Assembly (NCBI GenBank): GCA_035222895.1 | Contig: JAVYIG010006590.1 | Location: 1-64,000, forward strand | Reading direction: 5' to 3' | Length of the DNA stretch: 64,000 bases | Origin: Strongylocentrotus droebachiensis | Lineage: Eukaryota > Echinodermata > Echinoidea > Camarodonta > Strongylocentrotidae | Part shown: one piece after another, positions 52,831-58,060 of the stretch | How positions within the stretch are numbered: position 1 is the first letter of the stretch | How the letters are laid out: every line of letters starts with the position of its first letter | Notes under the pieces: generated by a model | Told to the model about the DNA's origin: nothing | The model's database searches: none | What the model saw: the letters and a program-made list of their open reading frames with translations, nothing else | Program-made: the position numbers and the translations under genes

Positions 52831-55492
52831 GGAGAGAGAGAAGTACAAACAATGCAAAGAATTCAGGGAACAGTGATGGAAACATAGAGTGATGCATGTA
52901 TATTAAGAGCTGTAACTAGAGATTACACTTTAAAGAAATGCTTGCTATGCAAACTTTGTAAGAACTGTAGCTAAGTAGGTATGAACAATGTCATTAAGAA
53001 GAGTAGGTCCTTGAATCGATGAAAAAGAAGAAAAATTCGCTTGAACAGTAATTTTTCCCATCTTGAAAAAAATCTTATGATACATAAAGTAGCTTCCAAG
53101 GTGGTAAACAGCTCAAACTACAGTTCTCCACGATAGGAGAGCAAATAATTCTTTCAAGTGCAAATTTAATTTAATATACCCAAATCAATTCCTAAACTGC
53201 ACATATGACACTATATTTCTTTCATAACCTGAGAAACCCAGACTTACCACAATCTTGCTTAGAACATGTTGATCGTTCTCTAACACCCAGTGCAAGAGGT
53301 TCCTCCAAGCAGCTTCTCTATCATCCATCATTGACAGGGCAAAGTTAATCCTCAGCTCTGGACACATACACTTCAGCTGAGGATGTCTGCTACATACATC
53401 TCTCTCTACACACTCCCAGCTCATGGTAGACTGAACCTTGAGAAAGGTTTGGAGCAACGTGTCCGAGTCCCGACCAACAAGGATTGCAGTGAGAGAAGAC
53501 TCATTAAACAAACCTGGGTAGTGATTGGCAAGCCTAAGCAAACTTGTGAACAGTTCCTCAATATGAAGTCTAGGTAGCAGTGAGACAGGAGGATCAAAAT
53601 AGTTCAGAAGACTGTGAATCAATTGCACCATTTGTTCCTTTTCTACCACACTGCCTCTGTCACCTACTGACTCTAATGATGATATGCAGTCCCTAAGACA
53701 AGTGATATAGACCTGATGAAGAGAGAGGTTGTTTTCTTCCATCTTGTGTTGTTTTGGGAGGAGGAGGCCTTGGATGATAGTGTGACCAAGAGTGACATCT
53801 TTGCTAAGAGTTGACAGCAGAAATTTTAGGCAGTCTTTTGAAAGGTTTGGAAGCAGTGTCTGCTTCTGAGCCAACGTCTGATGATCAGCATGAAGTTGCA
53901 ACTGAACAGCCTTGTAGTACATATATACTTCCTGTACCAAAAGAATCAGAGGAAAAATTAGTGAAAGAATATTTATGCTGAAGAACTCAAATGTAAGTGA
54001 AAGTGTACTTTCTAAATACGGCAGATGTTTTAATAACAAGAAGAGTGATTTAAATTGTAAGGCTATGTTATTTATAGCTATTACTTAATTCTCACCTGTA
54101 AAACTGCTGAGCCAGCATCACAATTTGCAAGGTATAGTAGCAGTCTGAATTCGACATCTCTGTAATCCTCAGCAGATAAATCCTGTAGAAAATAAAATGC
54201 TAAGTATTTAATACGAATTCATTTGTAGGCAACTCACTTACTTCTCCAGGATCAAGACAACGCAAGCAGATACCAAAACAATTTACATTTCAAATATTGG
54301 AACTTTGGTATTGTGTTCATTCGTAACTTTGAGAAGCAAAAAACAAAAAGTTAATAAAGAAGGAACAATCTTCTTATTTTTTTGTATACGTTATGCAATT
54401 GTGAACAATAGTAACTTCAAGTACCAATAGATAAAGTACCAAAAATGAAAAAAGGATCAAAAATATATTTGTCCACCGTTTTAATAATTAATGATTAATT
54501 AATTATTTTTTACTGCTTTATACAATTTGTCTGAAGTCTATTTCTGAAGAAATGTATCCACTCATCCACACCTTTGCACTTAAAACACATGAAAATAAAT
54601 CTTGACTATGTACGAATTTCTGCCACAACCATAGTTACAAAAAAGAACAACTTAAATTTGTTTCGCTACTTTCTCACCTCTTCTTTCCTGGCCTCCTGTT
54701 TCAAATGAAGTGATGCTAACCAAGCAAGCTGATGAGGAGATGAAATGCTATCCAAACCAAGACTATGTAGAGAAAGTTACATTTTATTTTTAGAATTGCT
54801 CTCATGCCAACTAATCCAGTTTCACATTTATCCATTCACTTATCTAGAAATGCTGATTCAAATTTAAACTGATTTAGCTCCTAAGATAATTTGAGATCTA
54901 ATAATGACAGAACAAAGTATTGTTAAAGATTCAAATGAAAATTACACTGAATGTTCCAGACTACAAATAAATAATATCTGACAAACAGTTTGGGTAATGA
55001 AATGTAAAATGTGATACTGATATAGTATGTTATTGAGATCATGTGCTTAATACACAGTCTGTGCAAACGTGAGTTGTTTTTTTGTCAGTGAATATGGGTC
55101 AAGCAGGTTTCTAAACATTTCTGTTTTGCTGGTCTAAACAAACCTATTCCATAATGGAATATTCAGAAATGTATTATATCCAGTGTCTCTCGGAATGGAA
55201 CTTCATTAGCCAAAGAACAGATATTCTATGAATTTAATTTGAAATACCTGATGTCATGTGGATGTCTGATGATAGCTCTCAGTACAGCCCTAATATCTAC
55301 TTGGTCAACAGATCCCTGTAGACTTTCAAGGCTTGCAGCACATGCACTTGCTAACTCCCATTGGCCAAGGTAGAGATGGTTGAAGAAAGCAGTGAGGAGT
55401 TGATCCTGAGTGACTGATACTTCAAGTCCAAATGGATGGACTCTAGAGGCCTTGGAACAGTCAGGAACATGGTGGCCAGAAGTAGCCATCAT
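12139..55492 (-). CDS. ZFYVE26: ZFYVE26 (spastizin) orthologue, complete gene, 45 coding exons
   Basis: ZFYVE26/spastizin (SPG15 in human) is a very large PI3P-binding adaptor on endosomes and lysosomes. It acts with SPG11 and AP-5 in autophagic lysosome reformation and has a role in abscission at the midbody. Start codon ATGATG is at 55487-55492; the first Met was chosen, and HPFGLEV shortly after resembles the human N-terminus. Stop TGA is 12139-12141. The sum of exons is 10,032 nt, giving 3343 residues, well above the human protein (about 2539). All 44 junctions keep frame; all use GT-AG except one GC-AG. The FYVE finger is in exons 30-31. Conserved C-terminal blocks (LAMEVSTKCGLDPGAVWAAWG, RLGWSHILYQMQLFMK, LPTLFGN) match spastizin. 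An acceptor-like TTACAG lies at 55520-55525, so a non-coding 5' exon may lie upstream; a TATA-like ATATAAAAT follows it. Confidence 0.93.
12520..12690. mobile_element. Diverged copy of CAGTCAAACCTG-type MITE
   Basis: It starts TA-CAGTGGAACTTGCTTTAG and carries GCGACCACCTGT and AAAGGAACCTGT blocks shared, in the same order, with the better copy at 51389-51566. The right end is unclear. It lies in intron 44-45 of ZFYVE26. Confidence 0.55.
12982..13122. repeat. 70-bp tandem duplication beside splice donor
   Basis: Two copies (12982-13051 and 13052-13122) share CATGATGGATTCTCACTTTG and AATGTAATGTTGGTATTGCT. The second copy ends six bases before the low edge of exon 44 (13129), so on the coding strand the duplication starts immediately after the 5' splice site. 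Confidence 0.85.
14404..14443. repeat. 20-bp direct tandem duplication
   Basis: TGTGTTGAGGCGCTTTCTAA occurs twice in succession. Confidence 0.9.
14622..15922 (+). mobile_element. Pearl/DINE-like (Helentron-associated) element, copy 1
   Basis: About 1.3 kb. Order: AACTAGATGG start, near-palindrome around CTGCGCGCAG, subterminal ATGATGCCTCCGTCAT, about seven ~150-bp tandem core units, an (ACGG)n-type microsatellite at 15829-15870, and a 3' hairpin at 15886-15915 ending GGAGGCATAAAA. This layout (5' subterminal repeat, tandem cores, microsatellite, short 3' hairpin) is that of pearl/DINE-1/HINE elements, non-autonomous relatives of Helitrons. It ends 31 bp from ZFYVE26 exon 41. Each core has one or more TGACCTTTGACCT motifs. 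No Rep/helicase is encoded. Confidence 0.78.
16407..16510. mobile_element. G-tract palindromic MITE, copy A (8-bp TSD)
   Basis: 104 bp. Ends are CACGGGCGTAAATC and GATTTACGCCCATG; the centre is CTATTGTTCAGGGGGGGG, then a short loop, then the C-run complement. It is flanked by a perfect 8-bp direct repeat CTTTTAAT (16399-16406 and 16511-16518). An 8-bp duplication is typical of hAT transposons. It lies in ZFYVE26 intron 40-41. Confidence 0.88.
16795..16925 (+). repeat. SINE/LINE tail with (ATT)n
   Basis: GGCTACCCTGGGTAAACAAG is followed by a pure ATT tract (16890-16922), a common tail form of dispersed retroelements. The head is not recognised. Confidence 0.5.
19799..26985 (-). CDS. ZFYVE26: ZFYVE26 exons 32-36, region after FYVE
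   Basis: Exons: 26933-26985, 24070-24257, 23560-23720, 20446-20622, 19799-19964 (residues of about 2596-2844). Exon 33 has a Gly/Ser stretch (GGRGSGGGSGS), then EWRLSLDEEYCSMVREDFYY. Exons 34-36 carry conserved blocks STSLCLSILELHSNPGVCGH, KLKFLGSGDSASLEMCDTYL and LAMEVSTKCGLDPGAVWAAW. Introns here are long and repeat-rich: they hold an isolated GC-richer patch (25863-26475), a truncated LINE and one pearl-like element. Confidence 0.9.
21005..21936 (+). mobile_element. 5'-truncated LINE: reverse transcriptase C-terminus with zf-RVT-like motif
   Basis: The open frame 21005-21580 reads through KWAIHMNEANLDWTTIYRL, TKLRYFQFQFLHRYLP, then CSLCKIDDETLQHLFWDC (Cys-x2-Cys...His...Cys, the zf-RVT motif after the RT domain of L1/Tx1-type elements). 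Stop TAA is at 21578-21580. About 330 nt of 3' UTR follow, with a poly-C run (21861-21882), AATAAA at 21910-21915 and an A-rich tail. Upstream the frame is closed at 21002, so the catalytic RT part is missing. It lies in ZFYVE26 intron 34-35, on the opposite strand to the gene. Confidence 0.85.
21937..23227 (+). mobile_element. Pearl/DINE-like (Helentron-associated) element, copy 2
   Basis: It has the same architecture and orientation as the copy at 14622. A perfect 20-bp palindrome lies at 21949-21968, about seven core units have starts 150-152 bp apart (for example near 22532, 22684, 22835, 22985), a (GACG)n microsatellite spans about 23135-23180, and a 3' hairpin lies at 23196-23221. It sits directly against the A-rich end of a truncated LINE (21005-21936), as if inserted in or beside its poly-A tail. 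Confidence 0.78.
24660..25300. repeat. Imperfect ~200-bp duplication
   Basis: TTTAAATGGCATTTGAAAAT plus GGCTCTAAACT near 25046 recurs as TTTAAATGGCTTTTGGACAT plus GGCTCTAAACT near 25248, each preceded by a TTGGxCCATCAA block. It is probably part of a dispersed repeat in intron 32-33. Confidence 0.5.
25863..26475. other. GC-richer patch with divergent short open frames inside a ZFYVE26 intron
   Basis: On minus, an open frame of 115 residues (25863-26210) starts ATGATACAAGAAGAAAGAG and contains CpG-rich sequence (25980-26060), unlike the surrounding intron. On plus, AAAATGGCGACAAACGAAG at about 26429 gives MATNEVRRYELEG and meets GTAAATC at about 26467. The pair could be first exons of two divergently transcribed nested genes, or an old retroelement. 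No homology was recognised for either product. Confidence 0.3.
27460..28318 (-). CDS. ZFYVE26: ZFYVE26 exons 30-31, FYVE zinc finger
   Basis: Exons 28089-28318 and 27460-27599. FYVE domains bind PI3P on endosomes and autophagic membranes. The domain spans residues of about 2531-2592. WVPDDKVSNC supplies the WxxD motif, RRHHCRRCG is the R+HHCR basic pocket, and VRICDQC is the RVC-type motif. Eight zinc ligands are visible at Cys 2540, 2543, 2556, 2559, 2564, 2567, 2585 and 2588. The intron falls between MVCQDRLSM and FNRRHHC, inside the finger. Before the finger is a Pro/Ser/Gly-rich linker (GPSPGLTSPGPTSPS). All motifs are intact. Confidence 0.96.
30564..31633. repeat. 106-bp tandem array, ~10 units
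   Basis: Units start near 30564, 30674, 30780, 30886, 30992, 31098, 31204, 31321, 31427 and 31533. Most spacings are exactly 106 bp, with one of 110 and one of 117 (an 11-bp insertion). The unit contains AGCTCAGCTATCAGAAAGTA, AACAAGATTGACCACACACA and CTGTACTACATGAATATCTA. Units differ by only a few bases, so the array is young. Its right end is the 5' splice site of ZFYVE26 exon 29. Confidence 0.95.
31634..32201 (-). CDS. ZFYVE26: ZFYVE26 exons 28-29, Ser/Pro-rich linker before FYVE
   Basis: Exons 32127-32201 (75 nt) and 31634-31834 (201 nt), both phase 1 to 1. Exon 29 encodes SALNQSFALASYTSTLSPLG, then a Ser/Pro run with a poly-Ser stretch encoded by a trinucleotide repeat at 31673-31692. 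It ends RRRLSNRG at a donor GTGAGTTGG. The donor's intron side is the end of a 106-bp tandem array. Exon 29 is divisible by three and flanked by equal phases, so it could be a cassette exon. Confidence 0.85.
33026..37754 (-). CDS. ZFYVE26: ZFYVE26 exons 21-27
   Basis: Exons: 37530-37754, 37086-37241, 35626-35859, 35086-35151, 34185-34364, 33568-33663, 33026-33188 (residues of about 2008-2381). Nearly all are phase 0, so many are multiples of three and could be skipped without frameshift. Peptides such as WEAVLRLVDTIRCVTGTESY, LPIEDALELLECCVLENRKD, DFDLAKEWAELHGV and LPSVVFLVQYLLHNCFDELS fit the alpha-solenoid of spastizin. Exon 24 is only 66 nt. A LINE 3' fragment with a foldback insertion occupies much of intron 22-23. 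Confidence 0.87.
34400..34740. repeat. Purine-rich A/G low-complexity block
   Basis: The plus strand is mostly A and G (GGGAAAATCGGGAAAATCAG style) with several A- and T-runs. Long open frames on both strands (34395-34787 plus, 34373-34741 minus) reflect composition, not genes. It lies in intron 24-25. Confidence 0.8.
36025..36822 (+). mobile_element. LINE 3' UTR fragment, interrupted by a foldback insertion
   Basis: 36025-36356 and 36755-36822 match, in inverse orientation, the 3' UTR of the LINE at 62192-63575. Shared text includes CAAACAATTATTTGTCAAAT, ACTGCCGTCTTAATTTTAAT, GGAACCTATTCTTTACAAGC and the end AATAAACTCAA. It ends without a long poly-A. The LINE coding part is absent. It lies in ZFYVE26 intron 22-23. 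Confidence 0.88.
36357..36742. mobile_element. Foldback insertion with hammerhead-like core, in LINE 3' UTR
   Basis: 386 bp are inserted between two copies of AATATGTCTTCT (36345-36356 and 36743-36754), a 12-bp duplication also confirmed against the uninterrupted LINE copy. Inverted arms of ~107 bp (about 36400-36506 and 36634-36741) share ACAGTAGGTTTGCGGTTGCA. Direct repeats ACAAACAGTCCTTTTCA flank the centre. The centre holds CTGACGA at 36529-36535 and CGAAACGTC at 36553-36561, like a hammerhead ribozyme core. Penelope-like retroelements carry such ribozymes and often form inverted partial copies; that class is my best guess. Confidence 0.7.
36905..36990 (+). repeat. Degenerate (CAGT/CGGT)n tetranucleotide repeat
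   Basis: GTCAGTCGGTCGGTCAGTCG and related tetranucleotides run for about 80 bp, between the LINE fragment and ZFYVE26 exon 22. Confidence 0.8.
38186..38781 (-). CDS. ZFYVE26: ZFYVE26 exon 20 (596 nt)
   Basis: Residues of about 1809-2007. It starts DKKPPLLRSNSMSFKIKV, has a polar Ser/Asp/Glu segment (RDKSIDEDMLPSSVGSPGSL), and ends with a conserved-looking helix TLTKVFQHLAGYPIMQHYIQ followed by SFFSEVL. The segment RSNSMS resembles an RxxS basophilic kinase or 14-3-3 site; this is inference from motif only. Confidence 0.87.
39241..44588 (-). CDS. ZFYVE26: ZFYVE26 exons 12-19, central helical region
   Basis: Exons: 44468-44588, 43792-44036, 42761-42990, 41944-42113, 40948-41033, 40390-40490, 39825-39917, 39241-39469 (residues of about 1384-1808). 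The peptides are typical of spastizin's middle: NPFSILAESPSLLLGRLMFA, TPEYWDIVMSTRELMHVDMD, FFTNLFNLMLAHRALHHAAL, YGDILQHRL, EWFRKDFTGSTLP. Splice phases chain correctly through all eight exons. A SINE (41632-41890) interrupts intron 15-16. Confidence 0.88.
41632..41890 (-). mobile_element. tRNA-derived SINE
   Basis: On minus, an A-box-like AGAGTCCAGTGG and a B box GGGTTCAAGCCC are followed by a GTGTCCTTTGGCAAAC core and a tail ending AGCACC...GCTTGGTGG. This is the structure of a tRNA-derived SINE. It lies in intron 15-16. Confidence 0.65.
43549..43592 (-). repeat. SINE tail fragment
   Basis: GCTAAGAAAGCA and the following ATGCTTGTA match the tail of the SINE at 47452-47634. Confidence 0.5.
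45038..46163 (-). CDS. ZFYVE26: ZFYVE26 exon 11, 375-residue exon
   Basis: This single exon of 1126 nt (phase 0 to 1) covers residues of about 1009-1383. It begins VIKIFDMKDKPEV, followed by HFASHWQQAVSKLRTLDKSKK, a Ser/Thr/Gln linker, a Leu/Ala block (GGIASIAAAGISSLSLAGVV), then helices (RMLCQQLKAINISAMVVFDL). A Ser/Pro/Lys stretch (DSPKQSSSPKRGATHPSPKQ) is a plausible phosphorylation target with several S/T-P sites. It ends NYLLTLYNHLGVLASLAYDAQG before the splice. Confidence 0.88.
46720..48305 (-). CDS. ZFYVE26: ZFYVE26 exons 9-10, polar linker with basic cluster
   Basis: Exons 48225-48305 (81 nt) and 46720-46904 (185 nt). Exon 9 encodes a Ser/Gly/His-rich linker (SSSEPGSGNHSTHSQTR). Exon 10 starts with a basic run (ERRKRRKHKKC), then a helical block SIVAQMLASEDTLLRMCLRR and FAQAQQ. 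The basic run resembles a nuclear-localisation or membrane-binding patch, but no function can be assigned. The short exon 9 could be alternatively spliced: it is a multiple of three and both flanking phases are 1. Confidence 0.8.
47452..47634 (-). mobile_element. tRNA-derived SINE
   Basis: On minus the head reads GGCGCGATAGCTGAGTTGGT (A box) and GGGTTCGAAACC (B box). It is followed by a core with GTGCCCTTTGGTAAGGCATT and AATCCTCATTACC, and a tail ACAAGCATTTATGCTTTCTT. It should be transcribable by Pol III in principle. It lies in intron 9-10 of ZFYVE26. Confidence 0.8.
49648..50874 (-). CDS. ZFYVE26: ZFYVE26 exon 8, large low-complexity exon (409 residues)
   Basis: One 1227-nt exon encodes residues of about 511-919. 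It is rich in Ser, Thr, Glu and Asp with few hydrophobic blocks, so it is probably disordered for much of its length. It ends in a basic/Ser stretch (KGEGKKKRKRTSSKQSQSRS). A more conserved helical part (FMQELLTMLKECIEEV, HFAQHIAQLTKRINEARW) sits near residues 790-870. This exon accounts for much of the extra length over vertebrate spastizin. An antisense open frame at 50196-50786 is a shadow. Confidence 0.88.
51134..55492 (-). CDS. ZFYVE26: ZFYVE26 exons 1-7, N-terminal helical region (residues 1 to about 510)
   Basis: Exons: 55248-55492, 54678-54762, 54096-54182, 53248-53931, 52337-52504, 51860-51951, 51134-51303. The region is Leu-rich and looks all-helical (for example LLTAFFNHLYLGQWELASAC and LAWLASLHLKQEARKEE), as in the alpha-solenoid N-terminus of spastizin. 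Exon 4 (684 nt, 228 residues) has no interruption. Exon 5 is preceded on the coding strand by an unusual pure pyrimidine tract. The sequence matches human spastizin in pattern only; residue identity was not computed. Confidence 0.88.
51389..51566. mobile_element. 178-bp MITE with CAGTCAAACCTG termini and TA duplication
   Basis: Termini are CAGTCAAACCTG and CAGGTTTGACTG, perfect inverted repeats of 12 bp, flanked by TA at 51387-51388 and 51567-51568. The interior is two diverged copies of a CACCT..CTACAACxAGCACATTTT unit. TA duplication suggests a Tc1/mariner relative. A decayed relative is at 12520. Confidence 0.82.
52517..52840. repeat. ~310-nt pure purine/pyrimidine (GA/CT)n tract next to splice acceptor
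   Basis: The plus strand is GA-repeat with rare T. On the ZFYVE26 coding strand this is a CT-only tract whose end lies about 12 nt upstream of the acceptor of exon 5 (52504). Sub-blocks repeat internally (GAGATGAGAGATGAGAGAGA twice). Open frames in it are artefacts. Confidence 0.95.
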
Positions 55493-55519
55493 GGGAAGGT
55501 TGGAATTGGGATTTTATAT

Positions 55520-56169
55520 CTGTAATGAGAAGTACAATGTAGTGTTTACAATGGTATCTCACAGTAACATGACACAATTTTTAGTTTAACCTCTTATATC
55601 CTGCATTTGTATTACGCAGTTTACTAAGATTTGGAATTTCTCAGGACACAAGCCATGGAAAGGTAGATTGAAGTTTTGAATGATGATGATCCAACGACTT
55701 GTAAGAACCCTAGGTCTATATACTGTGTGTCCCAGAAAAAACGAAACAGAGAAATATCAATATTTTATCATAACTTTATCACAATCATAATTAATAAATG
55801 ACACATATTTGTAAAGCTTAGATCCTCCTCTTTCATCTGATGCAACTCATATGATGCATATTTCATGCATGAGTGATTAAAAACAATTTGAAGAGAGGGT
55901 ACCTATAAGTCATTTGGCGGACGGTATCTGAATTTCAAGGAGAAAATCACATTTTTAGAAAGTTCATTTCTGCCCTTTCATACGACACCTCAATCAGGAA
56001 AAATGAGCCAGGCACGTAGAACTTTAGCGCATGAACAGAACTTTCATCAGATCTCGGCGAATCACACTTCACAGCCTCATTTAACTAAATTTAGGGTGTC
56101 TGAGACATTACAGTAGATTACTTTACACAGGCGTGCGCCCGCCCGCAACCCAGCATCGGTACGTACCTG
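55520..56169. other. Upstream flank of ZFYVE26
   Basis: No coding sequence is seen. A stretch from about 55722 begins TACTGTGTGTCCCAGAAAAA, resembling the terminus of a mariner-type element, but no matching right end was found. The promoter was not identified. Confidence 0.4.
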
Positions 56170-56282
56170 CATGGGCGTCAATCCTTACGTAATACCTATT
56201 GTTCAGGGGGGGGGATGAATGAATAGATCATCCCCCCCCCCCCCCCTGAACAATAGGTATCAATTACAGATTTACGCCCATG
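56170..56282. mobile_element. G-tract palindromic MITE, copy B
   Basis: 113 bp, ends CATGGGCGTCAATCC and GATTTACGCCCATG, with a central ACCTATTGTTCAGGGGG arm and complement. Flanks CGTACCTG and GGTACTTG match at 6 of 8 positions, consistent with a decayed 8-bp duplication. Confidence 0.85.
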
Positions 56283-56359
56283 GGTACTTGTATTCTGCAG
56301 CGGTTTGCCGTGAAACCTGAGAAAAAGTGTATACTAATATCATAGTTTTTCCAAAAAAT

Positions 56360-58060
56360 TAGGCCTGAGTCATGTCGGGATTTTCATAAACCGGGTCCCG
56401 ACGGCCTTGCACCGAACGGGACCCGGTGTCCCGAAATCAGCTCGCAGGATTTGTCACTTGCCTCTATAAAAAGCGCATATCATCAGTATGTCCCTTAAAA
56501 GTGACCTTTTTTATCAGTCAAATAAATCAACACATGCATACCTCGGCACAGATCGGTATATTCTTCCATTTGACATTATTTTTATCCATGATTGGCGATG
56601 TTTAGTGCCATTATCGTGCCTCTAAAAGTAAAAAAACTGGAGCAAAAATAGAAAGACAACGATCGAGCCGCCATTTTGATTCATGCAGGTTGAATAAATC
56701 GGGTCAAAAAACATTAATGTTTGAATAATAAAACGGCTTTCTAAAAAGTACTCCTTTACAACATACCGATCGAATAATTTTTAAAAACAAAATAGATATT
56801 TTTTCTTTGATTTTGAACACCGCATGCTTCTTTTAAAAGCTGAAAATTACTTGGTAATCACAAGAAGTTTCGATACGGATAGCTGTTGCAAGGCAAGTTC
56901 AGACTAGTCTCGGAAAAATGCGCAGTGCTCCTTGTTAGCTGTAATGCGTGCCAGAACGAACCCAAACAAAGACGTGATCGTAACGAGAAAAAAATCATTA
57001 AAAACTACGAGAGCACAATTGGAAAGACAACTACTGCTCAAAATTACGATAATCAGATATATAACTTGGAAAAGAATTCAATAATCGCCCAAGAAATGGC
57101 AAAGAAATTGTGATAATCGAGGAGTAACTGGGTACATTTTTATCGCAAGGGGCTTGCTGCAAATACTCGAATCCTTTGTTATACTGCTTTTTACCGTAGA
57201 GGGCGTTATTTGGTTTCTAGCCTCGTGTTAGAACACGAGGCTAGAAACCAAATAACGTGTAATTCGGACATATCAGCAGACCCATTCCGATAATGAATGT
57301 ACCTATAGTAACTCCTTAAATATCACTATTACTGTGGCTTTTCTTGGACAACTATTGTATTATTCCTCTAAGTTATGTATCTGCTTACGATAATTTTGAG
57401 TAGTTGTCTTTCCAATTGTGCTCTCGTAGTTTTGAATGATTTTTTTCTCGTTACGATCACGTCTTTGTTTGGGTTCGTTCTGGCACGCATTACAGCTAAT
57501 TACGAGGAGCACTGCTCATTTTTCCGAGACTAGTCTGAACTTGCCTTGCAACAGCTATCCGTATCGAAACTTGTTGTGATTACCAAGTAATTTTCAGCTT
57601 TTAAAAGAAGCATGCAGTGTTCAAAATCAAAGAAAAAATATCTATTTTGTCTTTTAAAAATTATTTGATCGGTATGTTGTAAAGAAGTACTTTTTAGAAA
57701 GCCGTTTTATTATTCAAACATTAATGTTTCTTTCAACCTGATTTATTAATCCTGCCGAGACACCCGGCCAGTAGGCTAAAGTAGCTAGCTAGCAGCTGGC
57801 AACAACAACCCCATGGGGCAAACTGCTTTGCAACCCATATTTATATCAGCAGTTCGGATTGATTCAGGATGAGCTAGAATATGATTGGTAACAATTAAAT
57901 ACTTAAGTTTCAAGGTGGAATGATTTTAGTGGTGTGCAAATCCTGCAATTTCTTACATATTTCATTATTTTTTTCGGAGCGTCGGTTCTCAAAAAACGAA
58001 ACCGGGACCCGACGGCAACGGTCGGGTCCCGGTGTGATCGACCGTACCGACTCAAGCCTA
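56360..58060. mobile_element. hAT-like foldback element, 1.7 kb, perfect 8-bp TSD
   Basis: Termini are TAGGCCTGAGTC and GACTCAAGCCTA, flanked on both sides by CAAAAAAT (56352-56359 and 58061-58068). Both ends contain GGGTCCCG/CGGGACCC blocks. Inside, arms of ~380 bp (about 56690-57075 and 57375-57750) are inverted copies of each other, sharing ACTAGTCTCGGAAAAATG-like and GGCACGCATTAC-like text. A near-perfect palindrome at about 57205-57262 lies between them. Short open frames (57910-58119, 56886-57113) are not convincing. No transposase was seen; it is a non-autonomous hAT by TSD length and terminal TAGGC. Confidence 0.85.

Noticed and set aside
52304..52897. Ser/Leu and Arg/Glu repeat proteins
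   Set aside because: They are translations of the (GA/CT)n tract; only the part at 52337-52504 is a real exon.
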